DNA of 64,000 nucleotides from contig LUGG01000001.1 in the NCBI GenBank assembly GCA_001683735.1, forward strand, positions 1,798,001 through 1,862,000. Direction: 5' to 3'. Origin of the DNA: Grifola frondosa. Lineage: Eukaryota; Basidiomycota; Agaricomycetes; Polyporales; Grifolaceae. Positions 22,203 to 34,200 of this stretch are shown in pieces. The translations under genes were made by a program, and so were the position numbers. Numbering within the stretch: the stretch's first letter is position 1; every line of letters begins with the position of its first letter. The notes under the pieces are model-generated. The model was not told the DNA's origin. It worked only from the letters and a program-made list of their open reading frames with translations, and did no database searches.

Positions 22203-22710
22203 TTCTGTTAGCTTTCGCGAACTGCTGCCTATATCTGTGGTTTGCCTTTTCCAAAATACCCGCTTGTGTTAAGCATAACTACATTCTTTTCGACATCTGT
22301 GGCATAGATTGCCACTTGTGCCGACTAGTTAACAGTTCCAGTATTAACTTTTGTGACTAGAAACTTATCATATGTGTGCGAGCCTCAGCGAGTCGCTGGC
22401 TTGAGATTTTTTTTTCAATTTCGGGACTTCGTCGAGTTGTACTGTCAATTTTCATCTGGTTTCGAACGTCTGAGTTATGATCGTAAAATATATGGTGACG
22501 TCACCGAGCTGCAGTCTTCTTCACAATTCAACATCCCAGTCGATCGTAAAAGCAGACCGACGCAGTGCACCACGGTGAAACATTCTTTCCTTTCTCTATA
22601 TAATCTCGTGAAGTGCTGGCCATCCTTTAACTCCACTTACCTGTGCATTCCATTGACAACCGTCCTCGAGCTATCGCCGTCTGGAAAACGTAGCCTGTAT
22701 CCTCGCAGCT
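22203..22710. other. Intergenic with promoter of Kre9-like gene
   Basis: About 500 nt. A TATA box (TATATAA) at 22597-22603 stands about 110 nt upstream of the next ATG. Nothing else was recognised. Confidence 0.5.
22597..22603 (+). promoter_or_regulatory. TATA box of the Kre9-like gene
   Basis: TATATAA about 108 nt before the ATG at 22711, a spacing shared with the micro-gene promoters nearby. Confidence 0.5.
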
Positions 22711-23365
22711 ATGATATCTGTGCGCTCCTCTTTACTGTGTGTTCTCGCTCTGCTCTTCCTGGATACTGGCGCTGGCGTCTGTGGCTTCTATATGGTTCCT
22801 GGACGCTGGCAGAACTTGAACGGGACTACCATAGCCGTCGGCAACAACACCTCGACCAAGGTTGCGAGAGACGTCTGGGCACCAAAGATCACTGAACCGA
22901 ACACAGCTACCGTGTGGAACATCGGGTCGAAGGTCAAGGTGTCGTGGTATGCTTATCACATTTCTGTGGCATTTTGCGTGTTCAGACGTTGCGGTTCACC
23001 ACAGGGATGTCACGCATCCGCCAGAACATGTCACTAACTACAATGGGAAGCTCCTTCTTGGATACCTAGACAGTTCGGACGATAGCAACGAGAACCTAGA
23101 CTACAGTAAGCGCACCATTCATCTCCCTCATGTCTCGGAATGACTGAGCCGTTGCAGAGAATCCTCTCGCGGAAGGATTTAACCTTACCAAGGGTCACGT
23201 TGTTGTAAAAGTGCCCAATGTCAGCCCCTCCAATGACTACATCGTCGTCCGTGAGTGCTGTTCCCCGTTTTCTCACACATCTGGATCCCGCCCTGATGTC
23301 TGAATGCTGTCGCAGTGATGGGAGACTCAGGGAATAGAAGTCCAACGTTCACTATTACCTCTTGA
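22711..23365 (+). CDS. Small secreted Kre9/Knh1-like (Ser-Thr-rich wall-associated) protein
   Basis: A signal peptide (RSSLLCVLALLFLDTGAG) precedes one Ig-like Kre9/KNH domain with the hallmark APKITEPNTATVWNIGSKV and KVSW, then GKLLLGYLD, ENLDYKNPLAEGFNL, GHVVVKVPNV, and DYIVV and GDSGNRSPTFTI. Family members are extracellular or wall-bound and linked to beta-1,6-glucan or wall organisation; in basidiomycetes many are secreted without an anchor. No GPI signal follows TFTITS. Introns near 23105-23157 and 23250-23314 are clean. The first junction near 22947-22986 does not give the expected WDVAV without adjusting one or two bases, so a small error is likely there. Confidence 0.75.
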
Positions 23366-24472
23366 CCTGACGTTGTTCATTGGCCTAGTGTGGGGCTGCC
23401 TGTACATTGTTATCTTTGATGAGTGAAAACCTGCTTTCCAACTGAACCCATGAAAAAATAAACGCAAGAGGCTGTGACTGACGTTGTCGCGAGCATTGTC
23501 TGGGTGCTTGAATCGCGCATGGTAGCATATATGGGATCTGGCGGTTTGGGTTTGAGACGAGATATTTTATCATTGAACATGACAAAAGATACAATAATCA
23601 CTAGCACGAACAAGCAACATAGATAATTACCATCTGCGAAGAATGGGAAAATCAGAGCTGTCAACAGCGCATAGAGACAAAATGACATACCCTATGATCA
23701 GAATCCAAGGTAGGTGACGGCAGCCGCTCATAAAGAACAGAAACGAGGTAAAATTTGCCAATGCAAGCGCGCCAGCACAAGAGTAGTCTGAATCGAGTTT
23801 CGCAAGACCCGAAGGCCTTCATGCGAGCCGCGAAGTGCACTGAAAAACATACACGCCGTCTCGACTCCTCGGGCGTTCACACCAAATTATGGAGCAGTGC
23901 ATACCAATGTGAGGGCGTCCAACGACAGGGCTGAACGAACGAACACGGTAGAGAGTTGCGGCGGAGACGCATGATATGCCCAGTCCCCGCGACGGATCCC
24001 AAAGTCCCGGTTGATCTCTTGCGCCACTAGCAAACTTGCTGAGTGACTATCCCTCATCACCAGCAGACCGCCGGTCTGTATAATGGCGAGTCTACGGGAT
24101 CCGAGGAGCAGAGCTCGGTCGGAGGGAGGTGCAGAGACTGTGTTGCTGGTACGTCGCTCAGTCTATGATGACCGGACCCAGCTAGAGTCGATCGTGGGGA
24201 CAAGAATCCTCAGACCTTAGCCCGCTCGCGAAGAAAGACGTGCAGAAACATCCTGTGTGGTGCGAGCCTCGCGGCTTTTGCGCTGTCGTGACTTTGCAAG
24301 AGATGAAAAGAAAAAAATATTATCGGGCGGCTGGTCAATACATATAGCTCTTCCCGATTTGGAAGTGTGATTGCAGGTTTGTGACTTTATGACTCGATCA
24401 CTATTTAGTCACGTTGCATTCACCTCGAACGTTATGCGTTAACGCGTGAAGGTTCGTTGAACGCGTTCGACG
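23366..24472. other. Gene-poor stretch, about 1.1 kb
   Basis: No gene could be supported. A minus-strand open frame at 23410-23688 begins with two hydrophobic segments (LYALLTALIFPFF, FVLVIIVSFVMF), but the remaining sequence has no similarity and no clear partner exons, so it was left uncalled. A short AT-rich tract lies around 24300-24350. Confidence 0.4.
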
Positions 24473-25004
24473 ATGAGCAGTTCACACCATCCTACATTAC
24501 CCTCTGTGCTGCCTACTTCTCCGGCGCTGCAAGATGGTATGTCTTCATGTGTCTAGAGTGATTCCAGCTACTGATCGAGTATGTAGTACACACGACTCCA
24601 CAACAGCTGGAGAGTACGGGCATTGCCAGAGTTACCAATCCCTCTGAGTAAGGTCACAAATGGTCTAGGAGATAATGTACTCATGCTTGTCCTTTTCCAG
24701 GACACCCATTTTCATCTGCGCGTTTGAGAACTGCTACCGCCTGTTCCCTTCTCGAGACCGTTTGATGCTTCACCGCAAGCGTGACCATGATTCGGAAGAC
24801 CAGGGCGATGTTATAACCTGGAACGAGTGAGCTTCTCGGCATGCTGAGGTTGAATTGCTCGCGTGTCAGCGGTATGACTCCTCGCTTTTCGTACGACCCG
24901 TACTTAATTTGCTCAACTACCTCTGTAGGTGGAACCCGTATCTTTTTCCGTTTCCAAGAATCCTCAAGTTTAACTTGGCATTGGACACGACCTTCGAGGA
25001 ATGA
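24473..25004 (+). CDS. Small single C2H2 zinc-finger protein
   Basis: Four exons join in phase. MSSSHHPTLPSVLPTSPALQ is followed, after an intron at about 24538-24587, by HTTPQQLESTG, then (intron 24648-24700) FICAFENCYRLFPSRDRLML with HRKRDHD. This is a classic C-x4-C-x12-H-x4-H finger (a Zn-binding, nucleic-acid or protein contact module). VITWNE is followed by an intron (24827-24929) and a 25-residue tail ending TTFEE. The total is about 115 residues, very short for a transcription factor. A second finger or further exons could be missed if the last junction is wrong. The exact role is unknown. Confidence 0.55.
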
Positions 25005-26097
25005 GCGCGTTGCGCCCCGCCGGTGTCACCTCCCTTGACTTCGGTTACGTCAAGTGGCTAGGACAACTGGCGCGCGGTGTTTACGAGGAATCGTGAACCA
25101 TTATAACTTATTGCCACTCACCTGGTCCGACGATACGCGCATCTTGTACTCCGTTCTGGTCATGATACTCTTGGGTCAGCAGTGTTCCAAACCGCGAAAC
25201 CGCGAATGTCACTTGTGGCGCGCCGTTTGCACCGGATGATGACATTGACATCAAGGCATCCGCATCATTGCGCAGAGGATATCAGCGCGCGTCGGGTCCA
25301 TCCAGCTGTCGATCTGCAAATATAATCGCGATATTTCTAGTCGGTCTCATCGAATGCTTTAGTCATCGTGCCGATGTCGACAATAATGCGGTGAGCGAAG
25401 CCTTTTTTCCGCTATCAATACTACCATTGATGCTCCATCTTCCAGGTAAAGATACTTGTGGAAATTTTTCTGCGACAGCTGTGATGAACGGTAGATGCTT
25501 AACACAGCTTTGGCAACACGGTCCTTTACAACTTTCGTGATGTTCAATTAGATTATGACATACGCATATTGTTATTACTGACATCGGGCTATACAAGAAT
25601 TACCTAACTTCGCAGGGACGCAGATAGGAAAATTTTGGACACGAAGACCTCGCAGTGATTGACGGTATCATACTTGTCGTCCCTCTTGACGTTTTCATGA
25701 AGATGTGTACACATGATACATCTCGTGCCGTACGACGAGTGCCTGCAACTATCAATGCTGAAACAACCCTCGAGAGGAAGATGTCGGACTCAGACATGCA
25801 GTTAATAAGAGTTTATAAGAGAATATTGAATGAGAGATGAGGGGAAGGAGAGACCTGTGCAAATATAGTCAGCGGGAATCAGCGGGGCGTTGCCAGAGGG
25901 AATTGCCAGACGCGTTGTCAGAGAAGGAAAGGCCAGGAACTGTTCGCATTCTGCTTTACCGCTTTCGTTGTTCGTACAGGCGGGCCTGCAGCGCTCCCTC
26001 GTCTTCCTTCTCTCTGATTCCTTTTGTATAATCCTTTCCTGCGTACAGCGCACCTCCTCCAGCCATACAGTCCCTCTTAGGATCCAGATCCAGAAGA
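25005..26097. other. Gene-poor stretch, about 1.1 kb
   Basis: Only short unsupported open frames were seen. Pyrimidine-rich DNA near 25970-26060 just upstream of 26098 probably belongs to the kelch-gene promoter and leader. Confidence 0.4.
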
Positions 26098-29000
26098 ATG
26101 TCCTTCTTCAGTAGGAAGAAGCATGCACAACAACCAGTGGGTTATCGCGTTCCTTCAATCACCGGTTGTTACCTCTTCCTCAATCACCACAATAGTCTCA
26201 GGGCACACAACCGCCGCAAAAGCAGCTATCAAAGGAGCCTAGTTACGATAGGTAAGACTGCGATTTCGTTGTACTCTCGCCGTCATGTACAAGCCACCTA
26301 TCCTACAACGTCATCAACAACTCTCTAATCATGCTTGGTCCAGCGGTCTGAATGGACGCGGAAGTCCTTCACCCGTCGTGAATGGTGTGCAACCCAACCC
26401 TGCTCAACAGCCACTTCGTCCTGTCCGTGCTGCAGACGTCGTCTCCCCATCCCCACAGCCTGTCCCAAATGGCCTACCAGCCAATCCTCCGCAGCCGCAG
26501 CCACAACCTCAAGCACAATCCCAGCCTGGCCAACAGCCCGGCCAGCAGCCATCGCAGCAACGACCAGCATATCCATGGTCTCAGCGCCGTCTTATGCTAC
26601 CACCTCCCGTGACGATCCCGAAGCCTGGTGTTGCCGTTCCAACAACGCCTTCTCCCTCACCGTTTCCTCGGTATGGTCATGCCTTACCTGCCACCGCTAC
26701 CGCTACGGGGGAGTTGTTTTTGTTCGGTGGCTTAGTGCGTGAGACTGTCCGGAACGATCTCTATCTCTTCTCAACACGCGACCTCTCTGCGACGCTTTTA
26801 CAAACCGCTGGCGAGGTCCCATCGCCTCGAGTGGGCCATGCCAGTGCTCTAGTGGGGAGCGTGCTCATTGTGTGGGGTGGGGACACCAAGACGAACAACA
26901 AGGCGAAACAGAGTGATAAGCAGGACGATGGGCTGTATCTGCTCAATCTCGGTATGTGTCTCCATTCCCTGTAAGTAAAAAGCTCGCGATTGAATGATCA
27001 ATGCAGTATCCCGTGAGTGGACACGGGTAGCTGTGTATGGACCCTCTCCTGTCGGCCGTTACGGGCATGCGGTCACCATGGTTGGCTCGAAATTCTACAT
27101 ATTCGGTGGGCAGGTAGACGGGGAATTCCTGAACGATCTATGGGCATTCGACCTCAATTCATGTGTGTATTCTCTCTGCTAGCCCCGTGTTACGTCCTCG
27201 TGACTGTTGGTGCTCACAGTGCGGACGAAAGCAACGTGGGAATTGGTGGAACCCGTTGAAGGTTCTCCAAGACCGCCCAAGCGTACAAGTCATATATGTG
27301 TAACATACGGAGAGAAGATCTATCTGTATGCCCTCTTCTATCTTATCATCGTGAACGTGCTTCTAATCTGATTATTCAGTTTTGGCGGCACAGATTGCCA
27401 GTATCATTACAACGACACATGGGTGTTTGATACTACAAACAACACATGGTCTGAATTGACATGCATTGGTTTCATTCCTTCTCCGCGCGAGGGCCATGCT
27501 GCTGCCTTAGTCGACGATGTCATCTATGTGTTTGGAGGAAGAGGAGTGGATGGGAAGGACTTGGGTGACCTTGGTGCATTCAAGATATCCAGTGAGTTAT
27601 ATCATCTGAACCAACAACTGAACTGAGTGCGAATTTTTGCTTTCCTAGACCAACGGTGGTATATGTTCCAGAAGATGGGACCCGCACCGTCTGCGCGGTC
27701 AGGCCATGCCATGGCATCAATGGGCTCTAGGGTGTTTGTGCTAGGTGGTCTAGGCGGGGAGTCGCTGAACCCTGCGAAGCCGGAAGACCCGACCATCATC
27801 CATGTCTTGGATACTAGTGCGTTGCCAGCCGCATCTTCGACCATATATACTGAGTTCCTTCCGGTCACAGAACATATCAAATATCCGGATTCGAGCAAAC
27901 CTCCCCCAACAGGTGGCGTAACAGGGGCGAGTCGGAAGTCGACCATTGGCGCCCAGCCTGGTCAACAACCGTCCCCGACGCCCGGTTCTGTCATAGTCAG
28001 TAATCGCGCGTTGTCTCCTACTATGGAGCAAAGCTCAGATAGCGATGATATGCGCCGAGCTATATCGCCATCCAGCGCGATGTCGGCCCCAAAGGCCCCC
28101 AACGGACTCACGCAGCAATCGCTATCCTTCAAGGCCAAGGGGAAGGCACCTATGCGCCCGAGGCGTGAAGATGAAGAAGATTACGATGGTGAAAGCAGTC
28201 CCGAGGTTGTTTCTTCTGAAACTGCCTTGCGAGATAGTGCGCTATCTCCGGACCAGGGCGCGCTCGGAGTCCGGTATTCAGCAATCAACGTACGGTGTCT
28301 CCGAGCTCGCAGGAAGGATATGACGGCAGTCAGCCCGTGAGCATGGCGAGTGTGGTGTTGGGGCGGAATGGGATTGCTGCTCGTAGTCCATCGCCTGTCA
28401 TTGATCGGAGTAAAGCGCCGCTGGACGCATTCTATGCAGTCAAACCCGGTTCCCCAACGTTGGTCAACGGCGTCGGGCACGTGAAGCCCGGTTCCACAGG
28501 TAACATTACGGCGGACCTTATCCGAGACCTGAAGGACAAGGAAGCGGAGATGGAAGGGATGAAGAAGAAGGAGGCTTGGATGAAGGCGACCCTCATCAAG
28601 GCGTCACGTTCAGGCTTCATCTATGCTCAATCGGAGGAGGAATTGACAGCGCATGCTGAGGATGACGATTTCGACGGTCAGAAGGTGGCAGATATGGTGA
28701 TCAACTTCAAGCAACTGAAGGCGAAGCTCCAAGTGAGTTAATCTAGGTATCGATTCTTTCACTTGAGCTGACCTATCATTCAGGCCACCGTGCTTGAACG
28801 AGCCAAGGACGCTTCTGGGCGAGTGCAAGAGGCTGAAAGAGTTCGGAACAGTGCAGTCCAAGAAGCTGCCTTCTATCGCGCCAAGCTTGCGGCTTTGGAA
28901 AGCTCATCTGAAAGCGATATAGTGAGGCTAAATCGGGACCGTATCGCAGAGCTAGAGAAGCAGCTTGCAGTCCTGATGTCAGGCCAGACGCAGCGGGATC

Positions 29001-31047
29001 GCAAGGTCGCTGAGTTGAATGATTCGCTTGCCTTGCAGACAACACTGCTCGAGCAAGCGGAGGCGCGCGCGGAGGATGCTTCCAAGCGCGCGGACATCTT
29101 GGCTCAATCGCACGACCGAGATTCAGAAGCTCACACGTCGCTGTTGGAGCAGAATGCGGCCCTGGAGACCACTGTCAGGGAGCAGGCGGAAAAACTGCTT
29201 GCGCAGGCATCCCTCATTGAGCAGCACGACGCAGATTATCTCAAAGCCGAAGCACAGTTGGAGGAGCTCATGACGTCTCGGGAACAACACATTCGCGCTT
29301 TGGACCAGACGAGGACCGCGCTTGAGGCTGCGTCCGCTCGTGCAGATGAGGTAGATGCCCAGTACAGCCGTGCTCGGGAGCAGATTGCTCAACTAGAGAC
29401 TGACGTTGCTGAGCTTCGCGGGGAACTCGAAGCACGATCCACTGAGATCGAGTCCGCGCGGGTCCGTATTGCGGATGTAGAGAACTCTTGGGCGAAATCT
29501 CGCGAGGAGGCCGATGCGTTCAGGGCGGTCACAACGGGAAGCTTTGGGCAAGTTACTCGATTCTCATAACGATCTCAAGAGCGACGAGGATCGGATCGCG
29601 AGAGGCTACACAGAGAAGATCAGCGCGGTACAGACCGAAGTAACCTCGTTGCGTGATATGCTCAGAGACACATCTCGTCGCGCTGATGTGGCCCAAAATG
29701 AGCTTGCACAAGAGCGTCGCAAGGTTCGCGAGGTTGAGAGCGAGATGTTGGCTTTACGTTCCCAGGTTGTCGGCCTCCGAACCCAGCTATCTCTTGCGCT
29801 TGCGGATAGTGGCCGGTTGCGGAAAGAGTTGGTGACGAGAGACTCCGAGTTGCTATCCAGGAGCAAGGAAGTTTCTGCAGCTGCTCTCCGATTGGATGCG
29901 ATCAGAAATTATCTGGCTGCCAACGGTATCGTCGCAGAGAACGAAGATGGCCAGGTTCTGAAGCCCGATGACGCTTCATCGTCGCGAATAGCGGAGCTAG
30001 AAGACCAACTGACAGAGCGTCTGCGGTTGCACGAGAGGGCCGAGCGTGAGCTTCAATCTGTGTTGCAACAGAAGGAGGAGGCGGAGGCGCAGGTTGATGT
30101 CTTGTCCACTCAGCTCGATCGGCTTCGCGCCTCACAAAGTCCATCGAGGCGTAATGGCTCCGACAATGCTGCTGCTGCAGAGGCGCGTGTGGTGGAGGCG
30201 GAACGCAAGTTGGAGGAGACCGAGGGGAGCTACAAGGCGCGTCTTCAACAGCTAGAAGAGGACTATCAGCTCGCTGTACACTACGTGAAGTAAGCTCTTA
30301 CACTTCATCTACATGAAAGTATTGCCTGACTGTAATCTCAGAGCGACTGAGAAGACAATGCGTAAGATGAAGGACGAGCTGACGAAACAAAAGGCTTTGA
30401 ATCAGAGCATGCAGACGGAGCTTGACCGTGCATCAAGTACGGAACCGAGCTCGCGTATACGTGGAGTCAATGGCCGTGGCACGCCCTCCTCTGACGATGG
30501 CCAAGAACTTTTGCGCAACCAGCTTTCAGACGCGCAACGTCAAGTGCAGCGCCTGAACGGTGACAACAAGGATCTGCGTTCCCGAATCGACTCCTTGGAG
30601 AGAGATCTGGAGAACATGAGAGAGAACGTCATTTCCTCACAGCGAGAAACTGACGAGCACCTATCGCGCATCGAGGAGCTTGAGCAAGAGGTGGAACGGT
30701 TGCAGAATTCCTTGGTCATTGCCAGGGGAGGTCACGACGAGACACTGCTGGAGCAGCTCAGCAACGAGAACACTACCCTCAAGCGCGAGAACGACCAGCT
30801 GTCGCACAAAATTGGGCTACTCTTGGAAGTAGATCAGCCAGCATTTGGTCACGGTCGTCCCATGTCTGGAATATCGGAGCGTCGCGCAAGCACCTCCAGC
30901 TCAGAGAACGCCATAGCATTCGAGCATTTGTCGAGCGAGTTGGACGACTGGCAAAGACAACTTGCAAGCTCGATGAGCAATCGACGCCCAGTTGTTGATT
31001 ATGATTCTAATCCTTTGGGTCATGAACGAGCAAGATCGCGTTCATGA
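26098..31047 (+). CDS. Tea1-like kelch-repeat and coiled-coil cell-polarity protein
   Basis: An N-terminal six-bladed kelch propeller is followed by long coiled coils, the layout of fission-yeast Tea1 and budding-yeast Kel1, which mark cell ends by riding on microtubule tips. Exon 1 is [14 protein letters not shown] Pro/Gln-rich linker (about 26350-26600) precedes kelch repeats [81 protein letters not shown] and [18 protein letters not shown] disordered stretch leads to heptads from about 28500 to the end (for example [20 protein letters not shown]). The stop is at 31047. Two frame breaks, near 28290 (a lost base) and 29540 (a gained base), offset each other. Length is about 1,450 residues. 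Confidence 0.85.
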
Positions 31048-31214
31048 CATTTCTTATATTTATGCTGGCATATACCCTTATTCGCCGAGTCGTGCGCACA
31101 CTCGTTTCCTCGCTCATCTCACGTATTATAATGATATTGCTGTCGTATGCGGTATATTTGCGGTTGAATATAATCCTCATAGCATAACATATAGCTCTAG
31201 AATGGTGCTTCGAT

Positions 31215-34200
31215 CTAAGAAGAACTGGCGGCGCGCTGTGTCCATTCTACAGCTTTCGCTTTAACTGCCGTCGCTCCCTCCTCGTCACCGAGCCGACGTT
31301 CGAGTTCTAACCATTTCTTGAAGAAAGATCTAACCGATGTTTCAGCACTAACACAACTTTATGAGCAAAAACATTACGTACTTTGCCTTATGGCTGGTCA
31401 TCTTCAAGGCTAGGACTCGGTTGAACAGGTTTCTGGATGACACGACAATCAGGTGAATAATGACTCGGAACTATGGAAAATGTTATAGTACCTCAAGCTC
31501 ATCATGTCGCCCTGGCCTGCCTCCATGTCCATATAGATCGACCAGAGATCCCACCGTTTTGGGTGCGAGTCGACAATGCCCTCGAAGATAGTTTTGCCTC
31601 GCTCAGGGTCACCGAATTTGTATTCTAACTGCGCAAACTTGCATATTGTCTTCAGGTCTGCAAAGCATCATCGAACGAAGCTCAAAGGCCACTCATCAAA
31701 GAAGACACACGTTTGCGTTTATCCAAACTTTGCAGGCTGCGCGGAAGGAGCTTTCTAGCTTCTTCCAATTGGCCTCGTTTGAGATAATGTTCACCGAATA
31801 GCGTCCAGGCTTTCGAGCTCTGCCCAAATTTCTTGCACGTCCGTTTGTACTGCTCCTCCGCTTTCTGTGTCAAAGGACTTTCAACCCTTGTAGCAGAACA
31901 ACGTAGGGAATCAGCTCACCTCGAGTTTATCACTTTGCTCGAAGATGGCAGCAAGCCGTAAATGAATCGTCTTCGAGTCATTGTGTCGGGCGGCATCTTT
32001 GAACGCGGCCTCAAGTGTCTCATCCGTGCCATAGACGTTCTCGACATTCAATAGTGCAATCCAGACATTCAGTTTCTCCTGCTCCTCACGGAAATTGATC
32101 GTCCGCAAGGCTCGTCGAGCAATTTCCCGAGCCTTCTCTACCTCTGAAAGTTGCAGTTGGAAGGACATATATTGGACCCATAAAAATGACGAATTCGGCG
32201 ACCCCAGGAGTAATCGCTCAAAATCTGCATTTGACTCCGGGGTCTTCGTATGCATGTCGGCAGTGAGATCTTGTTCAATCTCTTTCCGTTTGCGTTTCTT
32301 CTTGCTTTCTTGCCCCGCATCGTCGTCATTGTCCGAAGAAGATTCCATAGCAACATCTTCACGCTCCTGCGCAGCGGACCACTGGAAGCCACTATCAAGG
32401 CTGAGAGAGAGCACAGGCTGCGTGTTGCCATGTCCCGTCTTCGCGTCCTTTGACGGACGCTGGAAAAGACTGGGATCGATATTCGTATCAACATCCATAC
32501 TGTTCTCACCGTTATCCTGCTCCGAATCAGAATCTTGATCATGATCACGGTCTGAAACTTCGCCATCTTCAGATTCTTGGGGAGGATTCGATATCTCCTC
32601 GTCGGAAGCGTCTTCCACGATACCGAGATTATTGCTCTCGATATCTTCGTTGTTACTTTCAGAGCCCTGATCGCTTCCGAAATCGTCCTCCGTGAAGTAC
32701 GACGGCTTCAAGCCAAACGAGATGCGACGCTTTTCGGTGTCGATGGAAAGGATCACAGCTTTGACGCGGTCACCTTCTCTGAAGCTGCGCAGAGCTAAAG
32801 TGACGTCGGCGTCCTTGTTATCAGAGAGCTGGGAGACCATCAGTTCAGAGCGGAGTCAAATCAGTTGGATAATTATACCTCTGATTTGTGACATAACCCG
32901 CTGAGCTTCGATCCTTCAATTTCGATGAACAACCCGTAGTCCTCAATCTTTTTGACACGGCCTTCGACCTTCTGGCCTTCCGACAAATCAGACAGCGATA
33001 GTCGAGGCACTCCATCCCTCTTGAGGTCTGCTGAGCGAAACGACATCTCAAGTTGCTTTTTCTCCACATCGACGCTAAGGTCAAACATGAATACCGGCTA
33101 TTTTCGAATAAAATATCACCATACCTGATGATACGGCCTTTGACAAGCTGGTTGACTGAAAATCTACTCTTCCAGTCTTTCACGAACTATGGAGAAATTG
33201 TTACTTCTTTTCTTTTGCCTTGATAACAAACACAGACACGTACCTCATCAAACAACTCCTTAATCTGGACACGAGCATCGATATCTCGTCCCAATGTAAC
33301 AAATAGCCCATGTTGCGCAACACTTTTGATGAACCCCCTGACGGTGTCTCCAACCTTGAGTTCGGTTATGCTTGAGAATTCTCGGTCAACAACAGGCTTT
33401 CCTTCATCAGGGAACAAGCGAGACAGGCGGGTAGACAGCGTAACCTGGCGCTTGTCTTTATTGACCGTGAGGACGACAGCCTTGAGGATTAAATCGACCG
33501 GCGGGAATGGCCTTCCGCCTTCGAAATCGTCTGTCGCGTCCGTCGGATGTAGCAAGCCAGAGATTGTATTGGACACCTTTACCAGCGCGCCATGTGGTCC
33601 GTGACGGAGCACTCGACCGCCAACTAGTTGGCCGACTTCAATGGTCTCCAACGATAGATGTTTTTTCTGCAAGAAAGCCTCCTTCTCCTTGGGTTTGGTG
33701 GCAACAAGAACAAATCCCTTCTCAGGATTACGTGTCATGACGACTAGATCCTGCAGCTTCTCGCTAACTTTGAGGGCAGCACGCAGCTGCGCAACAGAGA
33801 CTTGCCGACGGTTCGCCAAATTGTTCAAGGACAGTAGTGCGCAAACTTGCGTCGGCTGCAACGTGATAACAGCTTTGTCTTTCTGAATGTCAGAAACGAC
33901 ACCTTCGACGATGTCTCCAATCTCTACGCCACTAATATCTGTGAAAGCAGACTTAAAGTTCGGCGAGGCCTGTCGGATACTGGCCGTGATGCGAGAGGTT
34001 TCCGGATCGACAGAAATAATACGGACTTGAACTGGTTTTCCCACTGGGAAAGCGGAGGATAGCGCGCCAACCGCGGTCTCGCTGGTAAACAATCAGTTTT
34101 GCAAGGATATAATGACACCGAAAAATGAATACCTCGCTTCTCGTGCAGGTACAATTGCCTTGAGGTTGTTATAAAACTCAACTTGAAGACTCTTTTCGGA

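Noticed and set aside
23410..23688. Minus-strand open frame with two hydrophobic segments, considered as a small membrane protein.
   Set aside because: No similarity to a known family, no convincing partner exons and frequent stops around it.
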